Shown piece by piece: positions 9,323 through 17,088 of a DNA stretch of 64,000 nucleotides. The notes under the pieces are model-generated. The model was not told the DNA's origin, ran no database searches, and saw only the letters and a program-made list of their open reading frames with translations. This DNA comes from Pseudanabaena sp. (GTDB lineage: Bacteria; Cyanobacteriota; Cyanobacteriia; Pseudanabaenales; Pseudanabaenaceae): contig QBLS01000018.1 in the NCBI GenBank assembly GCA_003249015.1, positions 1 through 64,000 on the forward strand, given 5' to 3'. Within the stretch, counting starts at the first letter, position 1; every line of letters begins with the position of its first letter. The position numbers and the translations under genes were made by a program.

Positions 9323-9991
9323 ATGTCTAAATTGCTTGATACCCTTATAGCGGGCGGAATTACGATTATTCCGCTAATGATTTGCTCTTTTTTGATCATT
9401 ACTCTAGTGATCGAACGATCGCTATTTTGGCGAACAGTCAAGAAGCAACAGCGCCGTATTGCTAGACAAGCCCTAAATATCTATCAAGAAAGTCCTGAAC
9501 AGGCGGAAGATTTCCTCCGTCAGCATACCGAATTAGCGATCGCCCGCATTTATTTAGAAGCTATCTCAATTCCCAACGCCACGCCCAACGAATTTGCCCT
9601 TGCCATTGATGCGCGGACACAATCAGAACTACCAAACCTCAGACGCTTCAATATTGTGTTTGAAGTCATTGTCGGACTAGCGCCGTTGTTAGGCTTACTA
9701 GGTACGGTCACTGGACTGATCACTTCCTTTGGTTCGCTCACTTTAGGTGATATCGGTGGCTCAAAGTCTCTAAACGTAACAGGTGGCATTAGTGAGGCGC
9801 TAATTTCCACGGCGGTGGGGTTAATTGTGGCGGTCATGGCTCTGATTGCCGCAACTATTTTTCGATCGCTTTATGCCCAACAGATCGCTTATTTCGATGA
9901 ATGCTGCACTCAATTGGAGTTGCAACACCTGCGATCGCATCGTCAAAATACCGATCAACAGAATCATTCACAGGTAAATACCCATGTCTAG
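9323..9991 (+). CDS. exbB: MotA/TolQ/ExbB proton channel protein
   Basis: This 222-residue inner-membrane protein has a first membrane helix at residues 12-32 and the family hallmark GLAPLLGLLGTVTGLI near residue 115, followed by a third helix (ISTAVGLIVAVMALIAATIF). ExbB forms the pentameric proton channel that, with ExbD, energises TonB. The gene overlaps exbD by 8 bases and is followed by tonB, giving a complete energy-transducing operon. The likely client in this window is the TonB-dependent receptor at 20841-23492. AT-rich DNA upstream (about 9226-9250) could hold an iron-responsive site, but no clear box was assigned. Confidence 0.92.
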   Translation: MSKLLDTLIAGGITIIPLMICSFLIITLVIERSLFWRTVKKQQRRIARQALNIYQESPEQAEDFLRQHTELAIARIYLEAISIPNATPNEFALAIDARTQSELPNLRRFNIVFEVIVGLAPLLGLLGTVTGLITSFGSLTLGDIGGSKSLNVTGGISEALISTAVGLIVAVMALIAATIFRSLYAQQIAYFDECCTQLELQHLRSHRQNTDQQNHSQVNTHV

Positions 9992-10412
9992 AAGACTGCG
10001 CCGCCGCTATGAAGCGGAAATGGCAAATCATCCCATTGAGATCAAAAATATTTTGCCGCTCATGGATGTGATTTTTGCACTGTTGACATTTTTTGTGATT
10101 TCTTCATTATTTCTCAATCGCACTGAAGGCTTACCTGTCAGCCTTCCCAAAGCGCAATCGGGAACAATGCAAAAAACACCTGCTCGCGCCACGATTAGTA
10201 TCAATGAGCAAGCAGAGGTCTTCCTAAACAAACAAAAAATTGATATTACCGAAGTCAGCGATCGCGTTAAACAATTATTAGATCCAGACCAAGAGCTAAT
10301 AGTTGTTCTTAATGCCGATCGCACTGTCCAGCATGGTGATGTCGTGCAAATCATGGATCAACTGCGCCAAATTCCCCGCGTCAAGATGGCGATCGCTACC
10401 AAAAATAATTAA
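9984..10412 (+). CDS. exbD: ExbD/TolR family biopolymer transport protein
   Basis: The 142-residue protein has the ExbD plan: a short basic cytoplasmic start, the segment IEIKNILPLMDVIFALLTFFVIS with the membrane-embedded Asp (LMDVIF) that carries the proton, then a periplasmic domain ending in VQIMDQLRQIPRVKMAIAT. It overlaps exbB by 8 bases, implying translational coupling, and is 29 bases upstream of tonB. Together these convert the proton gradient into movement of TonB. Confidence 0.92.
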   Translation: MSRRLRRRYEAEMANHPIEIKNILPLMDVIFALLTFFVISSLFLNRTEGLPVSLPKAQSGTMQKTPARATISINEQAEVFLNKQKIDITEVSDRVKQLLDPDQELIVVLNADRTVQHGDVVQIMDQLRQIPRVKMAIATKNN

Positions 10413-10441
10413 TGACTACAGACTAATTAGGAGATCAAACT

Positions 10442-11656
10442 ATGAATGAATCTAAACTTGTTGACGTGCTGGCGAAAAAAGAAAGTAAAGCTTTAACTTC
10501 CTTATTATTCATAGGCTTGATCGGCTCTACTTGTGTTCATGTAGCCGCGATGATTACACCAGTGCCTAGCCTATGGAAAACAACTAGTACAGAGCCAGAG
10601 GAAACCATCGAAGTTATAGTCGAAGTATCACAACCCGATGCCGACAAAATTCCCGAAATAGCTAAAGAACCAGAACTAATCCCACCCACCAATGAAGAAG
10701 TGCCACAGGTTGAACCTGCCCCCGAAGCGATCGCCCTTGCTCCCGAGACCCCGATACCTCTCAATGAGGGTAAAGATGCGGCGGCTCCAGATAACTTAAA
10801 GCCTCTGCTCACAACAGGTATTAGCGATACTAAAATTCAGCAGGGCGGCGGTTCGGTCATTGCTAAAGATGGAATTGGTTCTGGATTTGGTAATGCCAAA
10901 TTCCCCACAGGCTTTGTGCTAGGTGGCAAAAGAGATGGCAACCCTAACGGCAAAAGAGGCGGCGTAGTCGGAGGTATTGTCAATGGCGACCCAAATGGAA
11001 AGGGAACTCAAACCAGTGCATTGCCTGATGCTCTAAATCCACCCATTGAGTCTAATGAGAAAAGACCACCAAAACTTGAATGTCTCAGTTGTCCTAAGCC
11101 CCAATATCGTGGGAAAGAAGGTATACCCAGAGTTACCTATGATATTGCCCCTGATGGTCGGGTGATGAATGTGCGCTTACGTCAATCTAGCGGTGATCCT
11201 CAGACCGATCGCGAAACCCTCGAAGCGATGAGCAAATGGCAATTTAATCCGCAAACTGTGCCTGAAGGTGGGCGTACTAATGTCAAAGTAAGAGTCACCT
11301 TTCAAGAAGAAGGCTCTGAATTTCACCGCCAAAATGAAGAACGTCGCCGTGAAGCGGAAAGACTGGCAGAGCAGGAACGTCAACAACGGGAAGCCCTACA
11401 GCCGCAACCAGCCCCCGCCGCGATCGCCCCAATTAATAATCCATCCAATAACATTTCGACTCCAGAGCGATCGCCTGCAATTACGACCACATCCCCAGTT
11501 GTTGATGCACCACCTGTTGCTCCCCAGCCCACACCAATTATTGACGAACCTACTACGACAGTTGTTACCCCACCACCAGCGCCAGTTGTGGGTACTCCGC
11601 CACCTACAGAATCTACGACTCCATCACCACCGTCCTTGCCCACCAGTGGCAAATAG
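10442..11656 (+). CDS. tonB: TonB-like energy transducer with a long C-terminal extension
   Basis: The 404-residue protein has one N-terminal membrane helix (about residues 20-40), a Pro/Glu-rich periplasmic stretch, a Gly-rich linker and a TonB C-terminal domain at about residues 215-290 (KPQYRGKEGIPRVTYDIAPD, then SSGDPQTDRETLEAMSKWQF). Unusually, that domain is not the end. A charged helix (EERRREAERLAEQERQQRE) and a ~80-residue Pro/Thr-rich tail follow. The order exbB-exbD-tonB supports the assignment. The tail may span to, or interact with, the thick cyanobacterial peptidoglycan; this is inference. A terminator follows at 11688. Confidence 0.85.
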   Translation: MNESKLVDVLAKKESKALTSLLFIGLIGSTCVHVAAMITPVPSLWKTTSTEPEETIEVIVEVSQPDADKIPEIAKEPELIPPTNEEVPQVEPAPEAIALAPETPIPLNEGKDAAAPDNLKPLLTTGISDTKIQQGGGSVIAKDGIGSGFGNAKFPTGFVLGGKRDGNPNGKRGGVVGGIVNGDPNGKGTQTSALPDALNPPIESNEKRPPKLECLSCPKPQYRGKEGIPRVTYDIAPDGRVMNVRLRQSSGDPQTDRETLEAMSKWQFNPQTVPEGGRTNVKVRVTFQEEGSEFHRQNEERRREAERLAEQERQQREALQPQPAPAAIAPINNPSNNISTPERSPAITTTSPVVDAPPVAPQPTPIIDEPTTTVVTPPPAPVVGTPPPTESTTPSPPSLPTSGK

Positions 11657-11687
11657 TAATTTGCAATAGTTCTTATCGCAAAACTCG

Positions 11688-11732
11688 ATAGACCGTTAAA
11701 AGCTCTGCTCCAAAAAACTTTTAACGGTCTAT
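11688..11732 (+). terminator. Rho-independent terminator after tonB
   Basis: A 15-bp stem (ATAGACCGTTAAAAG and its complement) with a 15-base loop is followed by TTTT, 32 bases after the tonB stop. Confidence 0.8.
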
Positions 11733-11764
11733 TTTGATGTTCATCCTTGGGAATCTACTACAGG

Positions 11765-11883
11765 CGATCGCTAATAAGTAGCTAGGCAGAAGTAAGCTAA
11801 AAACTAAGAAGGAAGTCCTGCTTGTGTAGCGAGCGGGACTTCCTTCTGTTTTTGGGCTTTAATGAGCTACTTATTAGCGATCG
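11765..11883. repeat. Hairpin element with 19-bp perfect terminal inverted repeats
   Basis: The 119-bp element is bounded by CGATCGCTAATAAGTAGCT and its exact complement. The inner stem pairs GAAGGAAGTCC with GGACTTCCTTC. The AAGTAGCT ends match the element at 9056-9157. The right end reaches to within 9 bases of the stop of the convergent hydroxylase gene. Confidence 0.75.
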
Positions 11884-11891
11884 GGAGCAGG

Positions 11892-12761
11892 TTATGCATT
11901 ACCGATCTTCACAGGTTCCTGAGAGGCGATCGCCTCTGGCTGATGCTGATTCATGCGGTCATACACTGCTTGCAGAGTAGCTGGATATTCCTTAAACTCA
12001 GTCCCCATCCACACGTCCCAAAAACGGAAATATAGAGTGTAGTTCCCATTTACATGAGAGTGGTGCATATTGTGGTGAGTCGAAGGTGTTTTCCATTTCA
12101 AGAGCCAATGCGTTGTCCAGCTTTGGGGAATAATTTCATAGCCCAAATGACCAACCACATTCAATACTAGCGATACCACTTGATAGCCAATCAAAGCTGA
12201 GAAATGCACTTGCAAAAGGAAAGAGAAAATTGCACTGGGTAAGCCTTCAACAATCGTTTCAACAGGATGGAAAGAATAGGCTGTGAACGGGCTGACATCA
12301 ATACTATCGTGGTGAACTTTGTGCGTAAACTTGTAGAGAGGTTTCCAGTGCATCAACCGATGTGCCCAGTAGAAGAACGTATCTTGGAATAGGATCATCA
12401 AAACCACACTGAAGAGGAGGTAGGGAATTCCATACTGATCAACATTGTGATAAATACTGGTCAGACCATGCTGTTCAGCAATGTAAACACCCACATCAAT
12501 CAGGGTAAAAATGAGAACAGACAGGATAGACTGGCGGATTTCTTTCCACCATTGTTTTTCGTTGCTGCGTTGCTTTTGCTGAATCCGTCGGGCTTGAAAT
12601 TCTTTTTTGTACCAAACCCAGAACACCATGAAAAAGGGAAGTGTCACCAAGAAATAAATTGCGATCGCGGGAATGGCAGTACTAAATAATGCAAAGTCTC
12701 CGAGCGAGTCTAAGTAAGACAAAAAGTTCAAATCATCAGTATTTAAAAGATTCTCAAGCAT
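11892..12761 (-). CDS. Sterol desaturase / fatty acid hydroxylase family protein
   Basis: The 289-residue membrane protein has several hydrophobic helices and the three histidine clusters of the di-iron hydroxylase superfamily: HRLMH near residue 135, HKVHH near 148 and HHNMHH near 232. These bind the di-iron centre that hydroxylates or desaturates a lipid chain. The lipid substrate cannot be told. A near-ideal promoter (TTGACA, 17 bases, TATTAT) lies upstream at 12817-12845, with the same operator repeats as the RidA-amine oxidase operon, so it is probably controlled by the TetR-type regulator at 15755. Confidence 0.85.
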   Translation of the reverse strand: MLENLLNTDDLNFLSYLDSLGDFALFSTAIPAIAIYFLVTLPFFMVFWVWYKKEFQARRIQQKQRSNEKQWWKEIRQSILSVLIFTLIDVGVYIAEQHGLTSIYHNVDQYGIPYLLFSVVLMILFQDTFFYWAHRLMHWKPLYKFTHKVHHDSIDVSPFTAYSFHPVETIVEGLPSAIFSFLLQVHFSALIGYQVVSLVLNVVGHLGYEIIPQSWTTHWLLKWKTPSTHHNMHHSHVNGNYTLYFRFWDVWMGTEFKEYPATLQAVYDRMNQHQPEAIASQEPVKIGNA

Positions 12762-12804
12762 GATTGGTGACTCCGTTAGGTGTTTGTTGAACTGTGTGAG
12801 CTTT

Positions 12805-12871
12805 GCTCATGTTTTTATAATATGACGATCGCTCATGTTTGTCAAGCAAAATCCGAGAATTACTCATGTTT
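12805..12871 (-). promoter_or_regulatory. Promoter with triple GCTCATGTTT operator for the hydroxylase gene
   Basis: Read on the minus strand, -35 TTGACA (12840-12845) and -10 TATTAT (12817-12822) are separated by 17 bases. Plus-strand repeats GCTCATGTTT at 12805 and 12831 and ACTCATGTTT at 12862 lie downstream of the -10, in the spacer/-35 and upstream of the -35. Their starts are 26 and 31 bases apart, exactly as at 14917-14983. Confidence 0.82.
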
Positions 12872-12935
12872 AATTTTGGAAAGCTCAAACCTAGCCTATA
12901 TAGAGGTTTTCAAACGACTTCTGTACAGAAAAAGA

Positions 12936-12981
12936 CAAAAGAGTGTAGAGGAAATTCATGAATTTCCCCTACACTCTTTTG
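12936..12981. terminator. Imperfect hairpin CAAAAGAGTGTAG...
   Basis: CAAAAGAGTGTAG pairs with CTACACTCTTTTG around GGAAATTCATGAATTTCCC. The rest of the 311-base gap between the hydroxylase and amine oxidase genes holds the promoter above and the hairpin at 13015. Confidence 0.65.
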
Positions 12982-13014
12982 TTGCACTCAACTGAAAACC
13001 GCTAACCCAAATAA

Positions 13015-13043
13015 GTAAAGGCGGCACAAAGTGCCGCCTTTAC
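13015..13043. terminator. Perfect hairpin GTAAAGGCGGCAC
   Basis: A 13-bp stem with loop AAA lies 29 bases beyond the amine oxidase stop. It is suitable as its terminator and belongs to the GC-core hairpin family. Confidence 0.75.
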
Positions 13044-13072
13044 TATCTATTAAATTGCTATAGGCTAAGTAT

Positions 13073-14443
13073 TTAGCCACATGACAACACGGCTTTCGCG
13101 GCCGCTTCGCCTGATGCACAAGCTCCTTCCATATAGCCTCGCCAGACACGCGATAGGTGCGTGCCAGCCCAGTAAATCCGACCGCATGGTTGCCAGAGGC
13201 GATCGCCGATCGTTGTGAGGGTTCCAGTCGTCATATAGGAACAAGCCCCACCTTGCGACCAATGTTCATTCACCCATTGTTGAACCACCATTTCTACGGG
13301 ATGACGACCGAGTTCGCCTAAGGCATAAACCACCTGATCGAGAATGATTTGGTCGCGTTCGGTCTCGCTCGCATCGTCTAATCTGACCGATGGCTCACCA
13401 CCAAACAGAATCGAAATTACCCCATGCTTCGACTCAGTATCACCAAGGTCAAAAATACCAGTCATGCCGTTATCGAGGCTCGTGGCGATGCCTGATAGCC
13501 CTTGCTCCCGCCAAAAAGGTGTTTCGTAGGTGAGGATAGCCTTGGTATATCTACCAATGGGACAGCGTTGATGGAAGGCGCGACGGTAGGCGGGTAGCAT
13601 TGGCTCAAACTCCAGCCGATTGATCATCACGGGCGGCAGCGCACAGATAACCTGTTTGCCCTGCCAAGTCGTTTCATCGCACTCCACAATAACGCCTTGA
13701 TCGTTTTGTATGATGCGGCGCACAGGAGAGCTGAGTGAGACAACTCCGTTGACGGTTGCGGCTAGCCCCTCGGATACTAACTGGCTACCCATCATATGGG
13801 CGGCTTGTCCGCCTGTATGGGTATCGCCCATAAAAATAATGTCACCGCAAGTTTTGAACAAATGGAGGGTTTCCAAGAAGGAGACTTCTGTGGGCATTAC
13901 CCCAAAGTAGGCATTCGTACTGATGGCGATGAATTCGCGTGTGGCAGGTGTCTCAACGTTTTGCTCAATCCAAGCTGCAAAGGTCATGGCATCAAATTCA
14001 TCGGCTTTGGCGTGGTTCCAAGGTGCGTCGATATCGATGCCAGCCAACGCACTCTCCAGTTTGGCTATGGCGGTTTGGAGTTCTGGCAGAGCCGCTTGTC
14101 GTCCTGGAAAACTTCCCACGTTGCCAGTATGACAAGTCTCCCCGTCAACCGTCACCTCTTGCCCCGTAACGAACTGCCGAATCAGGGGTACATTGAATTC
14201 TTGAACGAGTTCGTGCATCCGAGCATGGTTATCGGCGAGCCAAGCCCCCCCTAGATCAATGTACTCGCCGAGATACTCGTTGTATTGGGAGCAGGTCAGA
14301 CCACCGACGCGATCGCGTGCCTCCAGCACTGCAACGCGCTGTCCTGCTTTTGAAAGAACGCGAGCCGCATATAGCCCCGATAATCCTGCACCGATAATAA
14401 TCGTATCGAAAGTTGTCTGTTCTGACGTTTGATTTGGATTCAT
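13073..14443 (-). CDS. Flavin monoamine oxidase family FAD-dependent oxidoreductase
   Basis: The start at 14443 is chosen because AGGAAA precedes it at good distance; an upstream ATG eight codons earlier lacks this. The 456-residue protein has the dinucleotide motif IIIGAGLSGLYAARVL, the downstream LEARDRVGG signature and the C-terminal FAD segment YWAGTHLSRVWRGYMEGA. Such enzymes oxidise amines to imines or aldehydes with H2O2 release. The gene begins 37 bases after ridA, whose product removes reactive imines, so the pair is functionally coherent. The amine substrate is unknown. Control by the GCTCATGTTT operators at 14917-14983 is inferred. Confidence 0.88.
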   Translation of the reverse strand: MNPNQTSEQTTFDTIIIGAGLSGLYAARVLSKAGQRVAVLEARDRVGGLTCSQYNEYLGEYIDLGGAWLADNHARMHELVQEFNVPLIRQFVTGQEVTVDGETCHTGNVGSFPGRQAALPELQTAIAKLESALAGIDIDAPWNHAKADEFDAMTFAAWIEQNVETPATREFIAISTNAYFGVMPTEVSFLETLHLFKTCGDIIFMGDTHTGGQAAHMMGSQLVSEGLAATVNGVVSLSSPVRRIIQNDQGVIVECDETTWQGKQVICALPPVMINRLEFEPMLPAYRRAFHQRCPIGRYTKAILTYETPFWREQGLSGIATSLDNGMTGIFDLGDTESKHGVISILFGGEPSVRLDDASETERDQIILDQVVYALGELGRHPVEMVVQQWVNEHWSQGGACSYMTTGTLTTIGDRLWQPCGRIYWAGTHLSRVWRGYMEGACASGEAAAKAVLSCG

Positions 14444-14480
14444 GATGTTTTCCTGTATTGCTTTCACTGGTTTTCAAAAC

Positions 14481-14882
14481 TTACGAAACAATTGCAGTAA
14501 CGCGAATTTCAATACGCATCGTTGGAAGTGCAAGCTCTGCAACTCCTACCTGTGTCCAAATTGGGGCATGGTTGGGCATGTAATCGCGATAGAACTTCGC
14601 CATCACATTGCTAACCTCTGGGGTAAACCCTCCAACATGGTAAGAATTGATGTGGACAACATGCTCCCAACCAGCACCCGTAGTCGCCAAGGTTCGCTCT
14701 ATGTTCCGAAACGCTTGAGCAATCTCGTCCGCGAGTGATTCGGGAATTTGCAGATCGTCATCCCAGCCGCCTTGACCTGATGTCTCCACGCGATCGCCAA
14801 TTTTTACTGCTTGCGAGTAATGCAATCCATTCAGCAAGCGTTCTCCATAACCAGGGGTGACAAAAAATTCGGGCTTATTCAT
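14481..14882 (-). CDS. ridA: RidA/YjgF family enamine/imine deaminase
   Basis: The 133-residue protein is of family length, with the RidA core (VETSGQGGWDDD, then the helix AFRNIERTLATTGAGWEHVVHI) and the closing strand MRIEIRVTAIV carrying the substrate-binding Arg. RidA proteins hydrolyse reactive enamine/imine intermediates to ketone and ammonia. It is the first gene of a two-gene unit with the amine oxidase, whose imine product it could clear. Its promoter (TTGGCA, 17 bases, TATTGT) contains the shared operator repeats. Confidence 0.85.
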   Translation of the reverse strand: MNKPEFFVTPGYGERLLNGLHYSQAVKIGDRVETSGQGGWDDDLQIPESLADEIAQAFRNIERTLATTGAGWEHVVHINSYHVGGFTPEVSNVMAKFYRDYMPNHAPIWTQVGVAELALPTMRIEIRVTAIVS

Positions 14883-14916
14883 TGTGTTCCTCTACTCAGT
14901 AAGAATGTTGAGCTTT

Positions 14917-14983
14917 GCTCATGTTTTTACAATATGACGATTGCTCATGTTTGCCAAGCAAAATCTGAGAGTTGCTCATGTTT
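14917..14983 (-). promoter_or_regulatory. Promoter with triple GCTCATGTTT operator for ridA-amine oxidase
   Basis: On the minus strand -35 TTGGCA (14952-14957) and -10 TATTGT (14929-14934) are 17 bases apart. GCTCATGTTT occurs at 14917, 14943 and 14974, spacing 26 and 31, the same geometry as at 12805-12871. The rest of the gap up to 15089 shows nothing recognisable. Confidence 0.82.
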
Positions 14984-15089
14984 TATGCGCTAATAAGCTA
15001 AAATCTAGGCTAGACAAGTATTTGACAGCCTGACTTCGCGTAGTTAAATTAGTCTAGTGATGACTACTTTGTCCTAACCAGCACTAAAC

Positions 15090-15587
15090 TTAATTCGACT
15101 CTTGAGGTTCTGGTCGTAGAGACATTGCCCACCTTACTTCTGCTCGTACAGTCCTATGAGAGATAGAAACTTCTGACACGGCAATGAAAACGGCAATTAG
15201 GAGTGTGGAAGTTCCAAGGAGGAATAGCACAATCGCTAGATATGAGAAGAACATGGGGTGAAATTGCATCGCTAATCCGATCGCAAGCATCGTGAAGAGA
15301 AAAAATATAATTGCCCCATATAGACAAATAATTGCTTTTTGCAGAGAGTAATAACGATCTGAAAGCTGAATTAATTCCTTGTCGATCAGTTGCAATGCGT
15401 CAATATAGTCTTGACTGAATGAGTACTTTTCTAGGACATCAATTCGTTCTCTCACTAAACTATGAAGGCGATCACTAATCCGTAAAAACCGCCCTAAGGT
15501 CACGTTTTGACACATAAAGCAGCTAGAAATCATGACCGATGGGGCAATCACTAATTGAATGGTTTGAACAACATTGGCTGCATTCAT
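15090..15587 (-). CDS. DUF2721 family membrane protein
   Basis: The ATG at 15587 (MNAANVVQTIQLVIAPSVMI) is chosen because the likely promoter -10 (15674-15679) would place the transcript start downstream of the longer ORF's first ATG at 15686. The 165-residue protein has a hydrophobic start, a charged helix (NRL-type region LVRERIDVLEKYSF) and two C-terminal membrane helices, as in DUF2721 proteins of unknown role. It is divergent from the TetR regulator and shares its operator region. Confidence 0.75.
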   Translation of the reverse strand: MNAANVVQTIQLVIAPSVMISSCFMCQNVTLGRFLRISDRLHSLVRERIDVLEKYSFSQDYIDALQLIDKELIQLSDRYYSLQKAIICLYGAIIFFLFTMLAIGLAMQFHPMFFSYLAIVLFLLGTSTLLIAVFIAVSEVSISHRTVRAEVRWAMSLRPEPQESN

Positions 15588-15661
15588 GTCGTTATCAAAG
15601 GATATGGGGAATCTATTTTGAGATTGAGATAAAGTGAGATTTGGGTTACAATGTGAGTATT

Positions 15662-15720
15662 GCTCATAATTAGATAATATGAGCATAAGTCATGTTTTGT
15701 CAACCAATACATGAGCAAAT
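15662..15720. promoter_or_regulatory. Divergent operator-promoter between DUF2721 gene and tetR
   Basis: The region contains GCTCAT at 15662 paired with ATGAGC at 15679-15684, and CATG...CATG with ACATGAGC near 15709. On the minus strand TTGACA (15698-15703) and TATTAT (15674-15679) are 18 bases apart. The half-sites are the ATGAGC core of the repeats at 12.8 and 14.9 kb, consistent with autoregulation. Confidence 0.75.
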
Positions 15721-15754
15721 CTCACTTGTTGATTCTAAAAATAGGAGCAAATCT

Positions 15755-16393
15755 ATGTCCGACAAGCTATCCAGTGTCAGTACGATCCGACGTAAGCCCC
15801 ATCAAGCCCGTAGTCAGGAACGAGTCAACCGCATTCTAGATGTTGCCGAAGCGTTGTTTGTCGCTCAGGGCTATGCTGCCACCACCACGAATGAGATCGC
15901 CAAACAAGCCCAAGTACCTATTGGCTCTCTTTACCAGTTTTTTTCAGACAAGAAAGCGATCGTGCAAGGGCTAACTGTGCGCTATAACCAGCTTTTCCAC
16001 GAACGCTTAGCACTGCTCAATAATGCAGAGCTAGCAAAATTGCCGTTGTCTACCTATGTGGAACAGTTGATCGACATCACTTCTCAATTCTTCGATGACT
16101 ATCCTGGTTACTACGCCATTTTTATGGAAGTTCAAGGAGATGTACCTGAAGTACAGGAGGCCGAAGATAATGCTGATACGAAACTGATCACCGATCTGGC
16201 AACGACACTTGCACAACGGGACACTGGTAAAGATGCGGTAGATTATGAAATCGTAGCCTTTGTCCTAGTGAAGGCGATCGGTCCACTCTTATGGATATCT
16301 CTTGGTCAAGAGCAAGAATTTCAGCAGCGATTGATTTTAGAAGCAAAACGGCTGGCTCTCAGCTATCTTCAGAGTTATTTGCCATCAAGTTAA
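15755..16393 (+). CDS. TetR/AcrR family transcriptional regulator
   Basis: The start at 15755 is supported by AGGAG at 15743-15747; the longer frame from 15692 would begin inside the operator. The 212-residue protein has the TetR N-terminal helix-turn-helix (RILDVAEALFVAQGYAATTT, then EIAKQAQVPIGSLYQFFSDK) and a variable ligand-binding C-terminal part. ATGAGC sites occur in its own upstream region and in front of ridA and the hydroxylase gene, so it is likely the local repressor of all three units. The inducer is unknown, possibly an amine or lipid. Confidence 0.88.
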   Translation: MSDKLSSVSTIRRKPHQARSQERVNRILDVAEALFVAQGYAATTTNEIAKQAQVPIGSLYQFFSDKKAIVQGLTVRYNQLFHERLALLNNAELAKLPLSTYVEQLIDITSQFFDDYPGYYAIFMEVQGDVPEVQEAEDNADTKLITDLATTLAQRDTGKDAVDYEIVAFVLVKAIGPLLWISLGQEQEFQQRLILEAKRLALSYLQSYLPSS

Positions 16394-16646
16394 GTGTGAG
16401 CTAAAAAGCCCGTTGTATGACGACCGTAATGTAATCATGCTTTCGTTAATTGGAATTAGACTTTTGGAGATTGAATGGAAAAGTGGAGGGATTAGATGAT
16501 TAAGTTTTGTTAAGGTTCTAATGAAAGTAATTGTCAATAAGTGATTTTCCGTTAAGATTTAGAGAGTAAACTTATTGCAAATAATTACTATTAGTCATAG
16601 TAAGAACTCAAAAACTATAGTCATTGTCGATCATCTTAAAATACCT

Positions 16647-16985
16647 ATGCAAATCTCTGGGAACCTTAACGTAAAATCTAATTGGTGGTCGGTAAATGCA
16701 AACTTTGCTAACCTTTCTGGGCTTTTTATCATGGCTAATGTGGCATAAGCTGCCGTCATTGCTTTTTGGACTGGAGCCTTCACTTTATACGAAATCTCTT
16801 GGTGTCGCGCCGATCTATTAATGGACAACCAAAGCTTGATTTTACTGCCATACCTTGCCTCTTTCGGTATTGGTGTTAGTGAAGGCAAAACTATTATTGA
16901 CAGTTATTCCTATTTTGTAATCGGCTCATTGCATCTGATTTTTTCCGCAGTTTTAAGAGGACAGAATCATGGCAATGTTTCTTAG
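16647..16985 (+). pseudogene. isiA: Truncated isiA-like (CP43') chlorophyll-binding protein remnant
   Basis: Translating from ATG 16647 gives MQISGN...NWWSVNANFANLSGLFIM, then after an in-frame TAA (16746-16748) [30 protein letters not shown] and [17 protein letters not shown]. This follows, block by block, the N-terminal third of IsiA/CP43-type proteins (WWAGN-ANLSGLFI, FWAGAFTLYE, SLILLPHLATLG, YPYFVIG-HLI-SAVLG). The frame is shared on both sides of the TAA, which falls where a Gln codon is usual, so a CAA-to-TAA change is likely. A second stop at 16983-16985 ends the similarity and the remaining two thirds are absent. It lies upstream of isiB, the usual isiAB partner. Recognition is from memory of the family; an alignment was not run. 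Confidence 0.85.
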
Positions 16986-17088
16986 CAGTCTGTTCGCGAT
17001 CGCATCATTCACTTATCTGATCAACTTTTGGGTATTGATGTCCCTAATCCAGAGATAAATTTTAGAGCTTTAAAGAGAGGTTCAAGTT

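Noticed and set aside
13796-14254. Plus-strand ORF of 152 codons opposite the amine oxidase
   Set aside because: It is a shadow of a well-supported minus-strand gene with conserved motifs.
16631-16888. 85-codon minus-strand ORF
   Set aside because: It is antisense to the isiA remnant, whose plus-strand translation matches CP43-type blocks; the minus product resembles nothing I know.
16974-17060. Possible tiny hydrophobic gene ([14 protein letters not shown]...) starting at about 16969
   Set aside because: It starts inside the isiA remnant in another frame, and the 29-residue product matches no known small membrane protein.
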